From positions 62,001 through 126,000 of the forward strand of contig CAYRGJ010000001.1 in the NCBI GenBank assembly GCA_964423835.1: DNA of 64,000 bases, written 5' to 3'. Both the position numbers and the translations under genes were made by a program. Origin of the DNA: JAFGCL01 sp964423835. GTDB lineage: Bacteria > Chloroflexota > Dehalococcoidia > UBA2247 > RBG-13-53-26. Below are positions 27,102-36,241 of this stretch, one piece after another; the first letter of the stretch is position 1, and every line of letters begins with the position of its first letter. The notes beneath the pieces are model-generated. The model had not been told where the DNA came from. It worked only from the letters and a program-made list of their open reading frames with translations, and did no database searches.

Positions 27102-29039
27102 CTATCTCGCCGGCTGGCTGACGGCGGCCCTGGCGGCCTTCTTCGCCTGCTTGTCCTGGTACATGCGGTTGTCGGCCTCCCTCATGATCTCGGCCAGCTG
27201 GCACCCCTCCCCGCCGGTAGCCACACCCATGGAGAAGCTGAGGGGGATGCCGCGGTGCTCGCTGTTGTGGATGGCCAGCTTCTTTCTGAGCCGCTCCAGG
27301 GCCTTCTCTCCCACCGAGGCGTCGGCCCCCGGGAGCAGAACGGCGAACTCGTCGCCCCCGATCCGGGACACTACATCGCCCGACCGGAAGGTGGACACCA
27401 GGACCGTGGCCGTGCGCCGCAGGAGCGCATCCCCGGCCACGTGGCCCTGGGTGTCGTTGAGGGCCTTCAGCCCGTCCACATCCACCATCACCACGCTCAC
27501 CGGGAAGGGGCCGCCGGCGCGCTCCAGGCGGGCAAATTCGCTCTCGAAGTAGGCCCGGTTGTGCAGCCCGCTGAGGGCATCGTGGCTGCTGACGAACTCC
27601 AGCCTCATCTCCGCCCGCTTCCTCTCGGTGACGTCGCGGACCATGACCAGGGCCTCGTTCTCGCGGCTGGCGGCCACGCGGGCCTCGTAGAAGGCGGTGT
27701 CGCCCTTCAGCGGCACCTGGATCTCGAAGGTCTGGGTTTCCCCTGTCTGCAGTGCGCGCTTCACCAGGGGCAGGCCGCGGCGCACCACCTCCGCCGAGAG
27801 GACATCGTACTGCGCCATGTCCTTCAGGAGCTTCCCGTCGGCAAACCTGGCCTTGGACCCCGGCGGGCCGCCTTTCTCAGCGGCCCGGGCGTCTATGATG
27901 CTGCCATCGGCCGCCACCCGGAACATCAGGTCGGGCACGGCATTGAGCAGGGCCCGCTTCTCCGCCTCTCGCTCGCTCAGCTCGCGCTGCGACCGGTCCA
28001 GCGAGGCCAGCATGCCGTTGATGGCCTCCGCCAGCCCGGACACCTCGTCCCTTCCCTGGACGGTGATCCGGCCCGCCGCATTCCCGGTCTCCCGCACCCG
28101 GTTGATGTCCTTGGAGAGCCCCAGCAGGCGGGAAAGGAGCGCCCGGTTTATGACCAGGGCCATGCCCACGGTGAATGACACCGCAATGGCCGTCAGCAGG
28201 GCCAGAAGCCAGTAGACGGTCTGCCGGCCCTGGTGATAGATATCGCGCGGCATGCTGGCCCTCAGTACCAGCGCCGGCTGGCCGTAGACATCATTGATCA
28301 GCCCGTAGCCGCAGACCGTGTTGCTGTCCAGGGGCCGGCTGACCACCGGGGAATCATCCGACAGCTGGGACTTGATGGCGGCGAAATCCTGGGGCATCTG
28401 CGCGGCGTCCCACCGGGCAAGGCTGAGGGACATGCGCGTCTGTTCGCTCAGCCGCTCCACCTGCGTTTCGTCCAGCAGCCGGGCGAAGACCGACCGGCCC
28501 TTGATCGGCCCGTAGGCCGTGTCAACGGCGACGGGGAATGACTGGATGAGCAGGGCGTCGTTGGGAAGGAGCAGTATGCCGGTCATGGCCACGTTCTCGT
28601 CCTGGGGAGTGACGACGGGGTTTCCCTCGCGCATCAGCTCCACGGCAAAGCCTTCGGGGAAGGGCAGCGTCACGCCCGTCTCGGGGTCGTACCCCGTTCC
28701 CGTGGGAGGATCGCCCGGGTTCATGACGAAGGCGATGTAGTTGATGTTCAGGATGGAGAAAGAGGGCCCGTCGAAGCCTACCTCAAGGTGTGTCCCCCGC
28801 GCGTCCTGGACCCATCGGAAGGAGCCGCATTCGAATACCTCCGGGCCGAAGGTGACGTTCAGGGCGGTGAAGTCCTGGTACAGCGCGCTCACCGCCCGCT
28901 GGGTGTTCTCCTCCGCGCTGTCCCTCTCCAGGCCGGCAAAGCGATGGCCCACCAGGTTCTGCGCCACCAGCATGATCAGGACCAGCGCTACGGCAAAGCC
29001 AGCGCAGATCATGACCACGAACTTGGTGCGCAGTCTCAT
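27102..29039 (-). CDS. membrane diguanylate cyclase (CHASE4-HAMP-PAS-GGDEF)
   Basis: A 645-residue membrane sensor. Order: membrane segment (about 8-28), extracytoplasmic CHASE4-like domain (about 40-245), second membrane segment (about 255-280), HAMP (about 280-330), PAS (about 345-455) and GGDEF (about 480-635). The active loop is RIGGDEF, intact, and RSGD lies five residues before it, matching the inhibitory I-site RxxD. The protein should make cyclic di-GMP in response to an external cue and be subject to product inhibition. No EAL or PilZ protein is in the window. The ATG has no clear ribosome site. Confidence 0.9.
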   Translation of the reverse strand: MRLRTKFVVMICAGFAVALVLIMLVAQNLVGHRFAGLERDSAEENTQRAVSALYQDFTALNVTFGPEVFECGSFRWVQDARGTHLEVGFDGPSFSILNINYIAFVMNPGDPPTGTGYDPETGVTLPFPEGFAVELMREGNPVVTPQDENVAMTGILLLPNDALLIQSFPVAVDTAYGPIKGRSVFARLLDETQVERLSEQTRMSLSLARWDAAQMPQDFAAIKSQLSDDSPVVSRPLDSNTVCGYGLINDVYGQPALVLRASMPRDIYHQGRQTVYWLLALLTAIAVSFTVGMALVINRALLSRLLGLSKDINRVRETGNAAGRITVQGRDEVSGLAEAINGMLASLDRSQRELSEREAEKRALLNAVPDLMFRVAADGSIIDARAAEKGGPPGSKARFADGKLLKDMAQYDVLSAEVVRRGLPLVKRALQTGETQTFEIQVPLKGDTAFYEARVAASRENEALVMVRDVTERKRAEMRLEFVSSHDALSGLHNRAYFESEFARLERAGGPFPVSVVMVDVDGLKALNDTQGHVAGDALLRRTATVLVSTFRSGDVVSRIGGDEFAVLLPGADASVGEKALERLRKKLAIHNSEHRGIPLSFSMGVATGGEGCQLAEIMREADNRMYQDKQAKKAARAAVSQPAR

Positions 29040-29405
29040 ACCTGTTTCTCTGTATCAGCCGCGGGACCACACTCCCGCTCGCGCGCGTACACGTGCCCGC
29101 CTCCCCGCCGGCCGGCATGCGCCACACCCCGCAGTACTCCCGCGGAGCACGCGCTCGACCTCCCTCCTCAGGCGGGGCTTCACCTCATACAGTATGGGGA
29201 AGCACTGTCACGTCGGCCTATCAGCAGAACCATCGCACCTCTCGATTTCCTCACCGCGGGCTATCCATTCCGTCTCATCTGGGTCTCGGGGCGGCCAGGC
29301 CGGAGGCTTTGACTTTTGCCGGTTGCGGCGACTATCATGTCGCGGGGCCGCCCCGAAGGGGTGTCCACTGCCTTCCCATGGCCGCCGGAGCGCTGGAGCA
29401 GGCTT
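29040..29405. other. divergent intergenic region, 366 bp
   Basis: Spacer between the diguanylate cyclase and the DUF4011-helicase gene. It contains the TTGACT-18-TATCAT promoter for the helicase gene (29309-29338) and the likely leader of that gene. No other frame, RNA or repeat is convincing. Confidence 0.45.
29309..29338 (+). promoter_or_regulatory. promoter of the DUF4011-helicase gene
   Basis: TTGACT (29309-29314), 18-base spacer, TATCAT (29333-29338), each close to consensus. Initiation near 29345 rules out the in-frame ATG at 29337 and favours GTG 29406 (GGAG 7 bases upstream) or GTG 29361. Confidence 0.55.
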
Positions 29406-32400
29406 GTGATTGAGACCGAAAAACAGCTGGAGATCGCCAGGGGCAAGCTGCTGGACCTGTCCCTGCGCAACCGCCTCCTCAACTTCAGGCCCACCCGGCG
29501 CCGGTCGATCAAGGTGGTCGATGAGGTACCCGCAGAGGTCTACGACATCCTGGTCCTCAACGAGAAGTCCATGCACTTCCGCCCGGTGGAGCAGGCCGCC
29601 GCCTTTGGGGCAGCTCCCGGTGGCCGGCCGCCCTCTTCGCCGGCCCGGTTGGACGGGGACCAGGGCGATCCGGCGGCCTCCGCCGGAGCCCCCGACAGCG
29701 CGCCGGGGCAGGACGCTGAGGAAGCCTCCCGGCTGTGGGAGATGCCGCCGGCGGACACCACGGCGGCTGAACGCCACCTGGACCGCTTCCTGCAGACGGA
29801 GCTTGACGGCGAGGAGCTGCAGCAGAGGCTGTACTTCCTGTACCAGGAGTCCGCCTCCAGCATGGAGGAGGCGGGGTACTCCATCCTGTACCTGGCGCTG
29901 GGGTTCCTGGAGTGGCAGGAGAGCGATGTCTCACCGGAGATCAGGAAGGCGCCGCTGGTCCTCATCCCGGTGGAGCTGGAGCGGGCCGGCGTGAGGGCCG
30001 CGTTCTCACTGCGCTGGAGCGGCGAAGACCTGTCCACCAACATCTCGCTGCAGGCGGCGGTGGCCAGGCAGGGCATCGTGCTGCCCGATTTCGAGATGCC
30101 GGAGGACAAGGATGGGGTCAACGAGTACCTCCAGGCCGTCTCCCGGAACATCAGGGACAGGCCCCGATGGCGGGTGGTCAGCGACATCTGCCTGGGCTTC
30201 TTCAGCTTTCGCAAGTTCACCATGTACCGGGACCTGGACCCTCGAGCCTGGCCGGATGAAGCGTCTCCGGCCCAGGCCCCCCTCATCCGGGCCCTCTTCG
30301 ACCCGGCCTTCCAGGCGGAGGCCGTGCCCGGTTTCGACGGCGAGGAGGCCGACGAGAAGCTTCGGGCCGCGGACCTGTATCACATCATGGACGCCGATCC
30401 CTCGCAGATCGCGGCCATCGAGGATGTCAAGTCAGGGCGGAGCCTGGTGGTGGAGGGGCCCCCGGGCACCGGCAAATCGCAGACCATCGCCAATGTCATC
30501 GCCGAGTCCATGGCGGCCGGCCGCAGCGTTCTCTTCGTGAGCGAAAAGATGGCGGCGCTGGAGGTGGTCAAGGCCCGGCTGGACCAGGCCGGGATCGGCG
30601 ACTTTTGCCTGCAGCTGCACAGCCACAAATCCAACAAGAGGGAGGTGCTGGCCGAGCTGCGCCGCACCCTGGAGATGGCGGCGCCGGGCGAGGTGCGGCT
30701 GGAGGAGGACTTCGACCGGCTGGACAGCCTCCGGGCGGAGCTGAACGGGTACGCCAGGGACCTCCGGGAGCCCTGGGGAAACCTGCCGCGCTCTCCGTTC
30801 GACCTGTACTGCGCCGGCGAGGTGGTGCGGCGCCATTTCGAGGCCGCCGGCCGGCCCATGCCCCTGGCCAGCCTGACCCTGCCGGAGGGCTTCGACCGGA
30901 AGCAGTGGGCTCAGGCCATTTCCGCCTTCGAAGCGCTGGCCCAGGCGCTGCCGCTGGTGGCCCCCGTTAGCGCTAACCCGTGGCTGGGATGCCGTCCCGC
31001 GGCCCTCTTGCCATCGGACGTGGAGCAGGTCCGGGAGATGCTGGCCCGGTGCAGCGTTTCCCTGCGGCGGCTGACTGAGAGCGCGGAGGCCCTGTCCGGC
31101 CTTTGCGCCGTGAGGCGCCCGGAGAGCCTCGATGAGGTGGCGAAGGCCGCGGCCGGCGCGGATCTCATGGCGGCCTCGATCCCCCTGGACCCCCAAGCGC
31201 TGGCCAACCCCGGGTGGAATGAAGCCGGCTGCCCGGCGCGGGACGTCATCGGCCTGGTGGAGTCGGTGCAGGCGGAAGAGGCCTTCCTGAAGTCCCGGTT
31301 TCACGATGACGCTCTGGCCCGGGCCGGCGAGATCGCCAGCATCCATGACGAGTATGCCGGCGTGGCGGGCAGCCCTCTCCGCTTCCTCAGCGGCCGCTAC
31401 CGGGAGCTCAACCGGCGCGTGGCCGCGCTCTATCGGGACCGGGTCCCGGGGGACAATGGGCGGAAGGTCTCCGATCTGGCCCATTTCGTCACCTACCGGG
31501 ACCTGCGCCGCCGGATGCAGGACAGCGAGGGCGTGGCCCTGTCCCTGTTCGGCGGGCACTGGCGGGCGGAAGACAGCGATCCGGCCCGCCTGCGCCGTCT
31601 GGCGGACTGGGTGCCGGCCTTCCGGGACATGCTGGCCTCGGGGGTGATCACGGAGGCCGCCGTGCCCCTGGTGGCCGCCGGGCTGCCGGCGGAGGAGGTG
31701 GGCAAAGCCACCGCGGCGCTGAGGGCCGGCGCCGAGGCCTTCTCGCGGGATTTCGACGCCGTGCTGCAGCGGCTGGGCGCGGACAGCGCGTCCCCCTTGC
31801 TGTTCGGGGGGCCGAAGGAAGGGGCGCGGTTCCCAGAGGCGGGACGCCGCCTGGAGACCTGGAGCGGCGGCCTGCCCGGCCTCGACCGCTGGGCCCAGTT
31901 CCAGATGCTGCGGGACCGCTGCCTGGAGACCGTGGGCTCGCCGGTGGCGGACCTGGTCATGCAGGACCGGGTGGAGGGGGCCGACCTTGTTCCCTGCCTG
32001 GAGGGGAACCTGGGCCAGGCGGTGCTGCGGCAGGTGTTTGAGAAGCGGCCCAGCCTGGCGCAGTTCTTCGGCCTGATCCACGAAAAGAAGATACGGGATT
32101 TCGCCGACCTCGACCGCGGGCTGATCGCCGCCAACCGGCGCCGGCTGCGGCGCAAGATGTGGAGCTCCATGCCGCGGGACCCGGAGGACGCCTCGCCGGG
32201 ATCGGCGGCCGGGATACTTCAGGGTGAGCTGCGCAAGGTGCGCCGGCACATGCCCATCCGCAAGCTGCTGGTCCGGTGCGGCGCCCACATCCAGAAGATC
32301 AAACCCTGCTTCATGATGAGCCCGCTATCCATCGCGCAGTTCCTGGATCCGCGCAGCGTGCGATTCGACCTCATCCTCTTTGACGAGGCCAGCCAGGTGC

Positions 32401-34334
32401 GGCCGGAGGACGCCCTGGGGGCGCTGCTGCGCGCCAACCAGGTTGTGGTCATGGGAGACCGGCGCCAGCTGCCGCCCACTACCTTCTTCGACCGCATCGT
32501 CCACGAGGACGAGGAGGATGTCGAGACGGACGAGGCCACCGTGGGGGACATGGACAGCATCCTGGACCAGTGCGCCACCCGGTTCCCGTCGCGGCGCCTG
32601 ATCTGGCACTACCGCAGCCGGCACGAGTCGCTGATCGCGGTGTCCAACCAGCAGTTCTACGAGAACCGGCTGCTGGTGTATCCCAGCTCGGTGAGCTCAT
32701 CCGGCGATCTGGGGCTTCACTTCCGGCACGTCCCGGGGGCCGTCTACGAGCGCGGCCGGGGACAGGTGAACCGTCAGGAGGCCCGCGCGGTGGCCGAAGC
32801 GGTCATGGAGCACTTCCGCCGCTTCCCGGGCAAGAGTCTGGGGGTGGGGGCCTTCAGCATCAAGCAGCAGCAGGCCATCGACACCGAGGTGGAGATGTTC
32901 AGGCGGCGGAACCCCGGGATGGAGCGGTTCTTCGACCGCGACCGCGAGGAGCATTTCTTCATCAAGAACCTGGAGACCATACAGGGTGACGAGCGGGACG
33001 TCATCTTCCTCAGCATCGGCTATGGCTTCGATGCCGGCGGGGTCCTGACCCGGAACTTCGGCCCCCTGAACCAGGAAGGCGGCGAGCGCCGCCTGAACGT
33101 GCTGATCACCCGCGCCCGGGAGAAGTGCGTGGTGTTTTCCAGCTTCCTGGCCGCCGACCTGTCGCTCCCGCAGGATGCGCCGCCCGGTCCCCGGGCGCTG
33201 CGTGTGTTCCTGGAGTATGCCCAGAACCGGACCCTGGCCAGCGTCACCCGGGACGGAGGGGGCGCTTCGCCGTTTGAGGACTCGGTGTTCGACTTCCTGC
33301 GGCAAAGGGGCCACGAGGTGCGGCGTCAGGTGGGGTGCGCCCGCTTCCGGGTGGACCTGGGCATCGTGCACCCCGGGTCGCCGGGCAGCTACCTCCTGGG
33401 GGTGGAGGGCGACGGGGCCCAGTACCACTCGTCCAGGGTGGCGCGCGATCGGGACCGGCTCCGTGACACGGTGCTGAAGGACCGGGGATGGAAGCTGCAC
33501 CACGTCTGGTCCACCGACTGGTATCGGAGGCGTGAAGAGAGCCAGAAGGCCCTCCTGGAGGCCATCGAGCGGGCCGTGGCAGAGGCGCCATGCTCCGTGG
33601 CTGATGGCGGGCCATGCTCCGTGGCTGATGGCGGGCCATGCTCCGTGGCTGATGGCGGGCCATGCTCTGCGTCTGATGGCGGGCCATACTCTGCGTCTGA
33701 TGGCGCAAGGGACAGTGCCTCGCTGCCGCCCGGCGCTGCCACCGGCGCCCCGGCGTCAGGCGGGCGCCTGGAGGACCTGGTCTCCGACTATGAGGCGTGC
33801 CGGTCACTGGGCGTGCGCCGCCGCGGGGAGCTGCACGAGCAGACGCCGGCGGTCATGGCCCTGGCCGTGGAGAACGTGGTGGTGGTGGAAGGGCCGGTCT
33901 GCCTCGATGAGGTGGTGCGCCGCATCCGGGTCCTCTGGAACCGGGCCCGGGCCGGCGACCGCATCCGCCAGGCGGTGGAGGAAGGGGTGCGCGTGGCGGT
34001 GGCCGGGGGACGGGTGGTGCGGCGCGGCGATTTCCTGTGGGCCCCGGGGGACGCTCCTCCCCGGGTGAGGCGCCGGCTTCAGGACCCGCCGCCCAGGATG
34101 GCCCTCATCTGCGATGAGGAGATACAGGAGGCGGTCAAGCTGGTGGTCCGCTATCAGTCAGCTACCCTGCCCGATGATCTGGCCACGCAGGCCTCGCGGC
34201 TGCTGGGGATACAGAGCACCTCCGCCGGGGCCCGCGAGCGCATCGAGGCGGTGATCCGGAGCCTCCTGGAGAGCGGGATCCTCCGGGAGCTGCAGAATGG
34301 AATGGTCGACCTGGCGCCAGCGGCTGGCGTCTAG
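29406..34334 (+). CDS. DUF4011-SF1 helicase-nuclease-DUF3320 protein (Hhe type)
   Basis: A 1642-residue protein. Order: DUF4011 (KLLDLSLRNRLLNFRPT at the start), a superfamily 1 Upf1-like helicase split by a long insertion (Walker A EGPPGTGKS about 348; Walker B LFDEASQV about 992; motif TRAREKCVVF about 1235), a Vsr/MTES_1575-type endonuclease domain (RFRVDLGI..., GVEGDGAQYH, VWSTDWYRR, about 1290-1385), a 40-residue repeat linker, and DUF3320 (about 1485-1530). This matches the single-gene helicase-DUF4011-Vsr anti-phage type known as Hhe, so a DNA-targeting defence role is likely. Start GTG 29406 is chosen from GGAG spacing and the promoter. Its stop shares CTAG with the convergent STAS-like gene. 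Confidence 0.85.
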   Translation: MIETEKQLEIARGKLLDLSLRNRLLNFRPTRRRSIKVVDEVPAEVYDILVLNEKSMHFRPVEQAAAFGAAPGGRPPSSPARLDGDQGDPAASAGAPDSAPGQDAEEASRLWEMPPADTTAAERHLDRFLQTELDGEELQQRLYFLYQESASSMEEAGYSILYLALGFLEWQESDVSPEIRKAPLVLIPVELERAGVRAAFSLRWSGEDLSTNISLQAAVARQGIVLPDFEMPEDKDGVNEYLQAVSRNIRDRPRWRVVSDICLGFFSFRKFTMYRDLDPRAWPDEASPAQAPLIRALFDPAFQAEAVPGFDGEEADEKLRAADLYHIMDADPSQIAAIEDVKSGRSLVVEGPPGTGKSQTIANVIAESMAAGRSVLFVSEKMAALEVVKARLDQAGIGDFCLQLHSHKSNKREVLAELRRTLEMAAPGEVRLEEDFDRLDSLRAELNGYARDLREPWGNLPRSPFDLYCAGEVVRRHFEAAGRPMPLASLTLPEGFDRKQWAQAISAFEALAQALPLVAPVSANPWLGCRPAALLPSDVEQVREMLARCSVSLRRLTESAEALSGLCAVRRPESLDEVAKAAAGADLMAASIPLDPQALANPGWNEAGCPARDVIGLVESVQAEEAFLKSRFHDDALARAGEIASIHDEYAGVAGSPLRFLSGRYRELNRRVAALYRDRVPGDNGRKVSDLAHFVTYRDLRRRMQDSEGVALSLFGGHWRAEDSDPARLRRLADWVPAFRDMLASGVITEAAVPLVAAGLPAEEVGKATAALRAGAEAFSRDFDAVLQRLGADSASPLLFGGPKEGARFPEAGRRLETWSGGLPGLDRWAQFQMLRDRCLETVGSPVADLVMQDRVEGADLVPCLEGNLGQAVLRQVFEKRPSLAQFFGLIHEKKIRDFADLDRGLIAANRRRLRRKMWSSMPRDPEDASPGSAAGILQGELRKVRRHMPIRKLLVRCGAHIQKIKPCFMMSPLSIAQFLDPRSVRFDLILFDEASQVRPEDALGALLRANQVVVMGDRRQLPPTTFFDRIVHEDEEDVETDEATVGDMDSILDQCATRFPSRRLIWHYRSRHESLIAVSNQQFYENRLLVYPSSVSSSGDLGLHFRHVPGAVYERGRGQVNRQEARAVAEAVMEHFRRFPGKSLGVGAFSIKQQQAIDTEVEMFRRRNPGMERFFDRDREEHFFIKNLETIQGDERDVIFLSIGYGFDAGGVLTRNFGPLNQEGGERRLNVLITRAREKCVVFSSFLAADLSLPQDAPPGPRALRVFLEYAQNRTLASVTRDGGGASPFEDSVFDFLRQRGHEVRRQVGCARFRVDLGIVHPGSPGSYLLGVEGDGAQYHSSRVARDRDRLRDTVLKDRGWKLHHVWSTDWYRRREESQKALLEAIERAVAEAPCSVADGGPCSVADGGPCSVADGGPCSASDGGPYSASDGARDSASLPPGAATGAPASGGRLEDLVSDYEACRSLGVRRRGELHEQTPAVMALAVENVVVVEGPVCLDEVVRRIRVLWNRARAGDRIRQAVEEGVRVAVAGGRVVRRGDFLWAPGDAPPRVRRRLQDPPPRMALICDEEIQEAVKLVVRYQSATLPDDLATQASRLLGIQSTSAGARERIEAVIRSLLESGILRELQNGMVDLAPAAGV
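33588..33707 (+). repeat. five 24-bp in-frame repeats in the helicase gene
   Basis: Units start at 33588, 33612, 33636, 33660 and 33684. The first three encode PCSVADGG identically, the fourth PCSASDGG, the fifth PYSASDGA. The array joins the nuclease domain to the DUF3320 region and probably forms a flexible linker whose length can vary by slippage without changing frame. Confidence 0.9.
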
Positions 34335-34723
34335 CCGCCAGACTGCTCCAGGCGCTTGGCCACCCAGTCCTTGGCCTCATCGACGCTGCCGGCCACATGC
34401 AGATCAGGCCTGATGAGCTGGATGGCCATGACGATGGCCTTCTGCGCCCCGGAGAGGCCCACCAGCACCGCCGGGCTGTCCGGTATTCCGTAGGACTTGG
34501 ACCTCTCCAGCAACTGCTTCCCTCTTTCGGTCACCGCCTTCGTTACCCTGGTATCGCTGACATCCATTACCAGCGGCACCATGTGGCCCCTGGGCTGCTT
34601 CATTATCTCCCTTTCAACATCGGCGATGGCCTCCACATAGATCTGCTCATCCTTGAGGCCGTTGAATTTGACCAGCAAGATCCGGTTGCCCTTGTGCTCC
34701 ACCCACTGCCAGTACTGACTCAT
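34331..34723 (-). CDS. STAS/SpoIIAA-like domain protein
   Basis: A 130-residue single-domain protein. The pattern RILLVKFNGLKDEQIYVEA..., then a VPLVMDVSDTRVT strand, a KQLLERSKSYGI helix and VAGSVDEAKDWV at the end, fits the STAS-like (SpoIIAA-like) fold. It may be a regulatory partner in protein-protein interaction; no kinase or sigma factor is adjacent. ATG 34723 follows GAGGAGGG. Its TAG stop and the TAG of the convergent helicase gene share the four bases CTAG (34331-34334), and CTGGCG/CGCCAG around them can form a short hairpin. Confidence 0.6.
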   Translation of the reverse strand: MSQYWQWVEHKGNRILLVKFNGLKDEQIYVEAIADVEREIMKQPRGHMVPLVMDVSDTRVTKAVTERGKQLLERSKSYGIPDSPAVLVGLSGAQKAIVMAIQLIRPDLHVAGSVDEAKDWVAKRLEQSGG

Positions 34724-34808
34724 CCACCCTCCTCAGGAATCATGGCCCGATATACTAAACGCAGGCTGGCGGGATGTCAACAGGCGCGAAGCCTTTTGTG
34801 GTAGGGCT

Positions 34809-36239
34809 CTACGGCGCCAGCCGCCTGGCCAGTATCTCCCGGATGACCCTGGGGTTGGCCTTGCCGCCGGAGGCCTGCATCACCTGGCCCACCAGGAACC
34901 CCAGCGCCTTGGCCTGGCCCTTGCGGACGTCGGCCACGGCCGCCGGCTGCGCTTCCAGCACCCCGTCGATCAGGGCATCGAGGGCGGCCTGGTCGGAGAC
35001 CTGGCGGAACCCCTGGGCGCTGACGATGGCCTCTGGTGACTCGTCGCTGTCGAAGAGGCGCCCCAGCACCTCCCGCGCCGCGTTGGCGTTGATCTCGTCC
35101 CTGGCCAGCATCCGCAGCAGGGCGGCGAGGCGGGCGGGGCTCACCGGCGAAGTGGACAGCTCCTGCTGGCGCTCCCGCAGGGCGGGGACCAGCTGCGTGG
35201 TCAGCCAGTGCATGGCGGTGCGTGGGGCGATCCCCTCTGCCAGCAGCGCCTCGAAGTAGGCGGCCAGCTCTGGATCGGAGCTGAGGAACCGGGCTTCCTC
35301 CCCGGTCATCCCGTGCTGCCGGACGAAGCGCTCGGCCCTGGCGGCGGGCATCTCCGGCAGGCGCGACCGCATCAGGTCGATCCACTCGCGCGACAGCTCG
35401 ATGGCCGGCACCGACGGATCGGGCACGCAGGGCCCTTCGAACTTGGCCCGCATGGGGAGGGTAACCTTCTTGTCCGGGTCCCAGAGGCGGGTGTGCAGGA
35501 CCACGGCCTCTCCCGCCTGCACGGCCGCGCCCTGGCGGCTGATCTCGTAGGCGATGGCGTCCGCCACGTGGCGGATGGAGTTCATGTTTTTTACTTCCAC
35601 CTTGGTGTTCATCCGGGCCGTGCCCCGGGGGCGGATGGAGATGTTGGCGTCAACGCGCATGGTGCCGTTCTCCATGCTGCATTCCGAGGAGCCGGCGTAG
35701 CGCACCTGCGTGCGCAGGGCCTTGAGGAACTCCATGGCCTCGTACGGTGTGCGAAGGTCCGGCTCGGTCACGATCTCCACCAGCGGCGCGCCGGCGCGGT
35801 TGAAGTCTACCAGGCTGATGGGCAGGCGCCCCTCCATCTCGTGCACCAGCCGGGCGACGTCCTCCTCCATGTGGATATGATGTATCCGCAGCCTCCTGGG
35901 CTGGCCGGCCTCATCCGAGATGTCGATGCCCCCGCCGCGGGAGAGGGGGAGGTGGGCCTGCGACAGCTGGAAGCCCTTGGGCAGGTCCGGGTAGTAGTAG
36001 ACCTTCTGGTCGAAGGCGCTGAGCGGTTGAAGCTCGCCGCCCAGGGCCAGGCACAGCAGTGACGCCTTCTCCAGGGCCTGCTGGCTGAAGCGGGGCAGGG
36101 CGCCCGGGAACCACAGGCAGGTGGGGCAGGTGTTGATGTTGGGCTCGTCCCCGGGGCGGTTGGGGCAGTCGCAAAACATCTTGGTGGCGCAGTTGAGCTC
36201 CACGTGGATCTCCAGCCCGATGACGGCTTCGAAGTCCAT
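34809..36239 (-). CDS. gatB: aspartyl/glutamyl-tRNA amidotransferase subunit B
   Basis: A 476-residue GatB of normal length. The N-terminal catalytic cradle has GLEIHVELN and the zinc-binding cysteines (FCDCPN, CPTCLW). It also has the LVDFNRAGAPLVEIVTEPD and SSECSMENGTMRVDANISIRP blocks, then a helical domain and the YqeY-like tail ending GKANPRVIREIL. GatB binds misacylated tRNA and uses ammonia to amidate Asp-tRNA-Asn or Glu-tRNA-Gln after phosphorylating the side chain. It follows the GatA-like gene by two bases, in an operon headed by aspS-gatC. GatB itself shows no sign of decay, so amidation is presumably still needed. Confidence 0.95.
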   Translation of the reverse strand: MDFEAVIGLEIHVELNCATKMFCDCPNRPGDEPNINTCPTCLWFPGALPRFSQQALEKASLLCLALGGELQPLSAFDQKVYYYPDLPKGFQLSQAHLPLSRGGGIDISDEAGQPRRLRIHHIHMEEDVARLVHEMEGRLPISLVDFNRAGAPLVEIVTEPDLRTPYEAMEFLKALRTQVRYAGSSECSMENGTMRVDANISIRPRGTARMNTKVEVKNMNSIRHVADAIAYEISRQGAAVQAGEAVVLHTRLWDPDKKVTLPMRAKFEGPCVPDPSVPAIELSREWIDLMRSRLPEMPAARAERFVRQHGMTGEEARFLSSDPELAAYFEALLAEGIAPRTAMHWLTTQLVPALRERQQELSTSPVSPARLAALLRMLARDEINANAAREVLGRLFDSDESPEAIVSAQGFRQVSDQAALDALIDGVLEAQPAAVADVRKGQAKALGFLVGQVMQASGGKANPRVIREILARRLAP

Positions 36240-36241
36240 GG

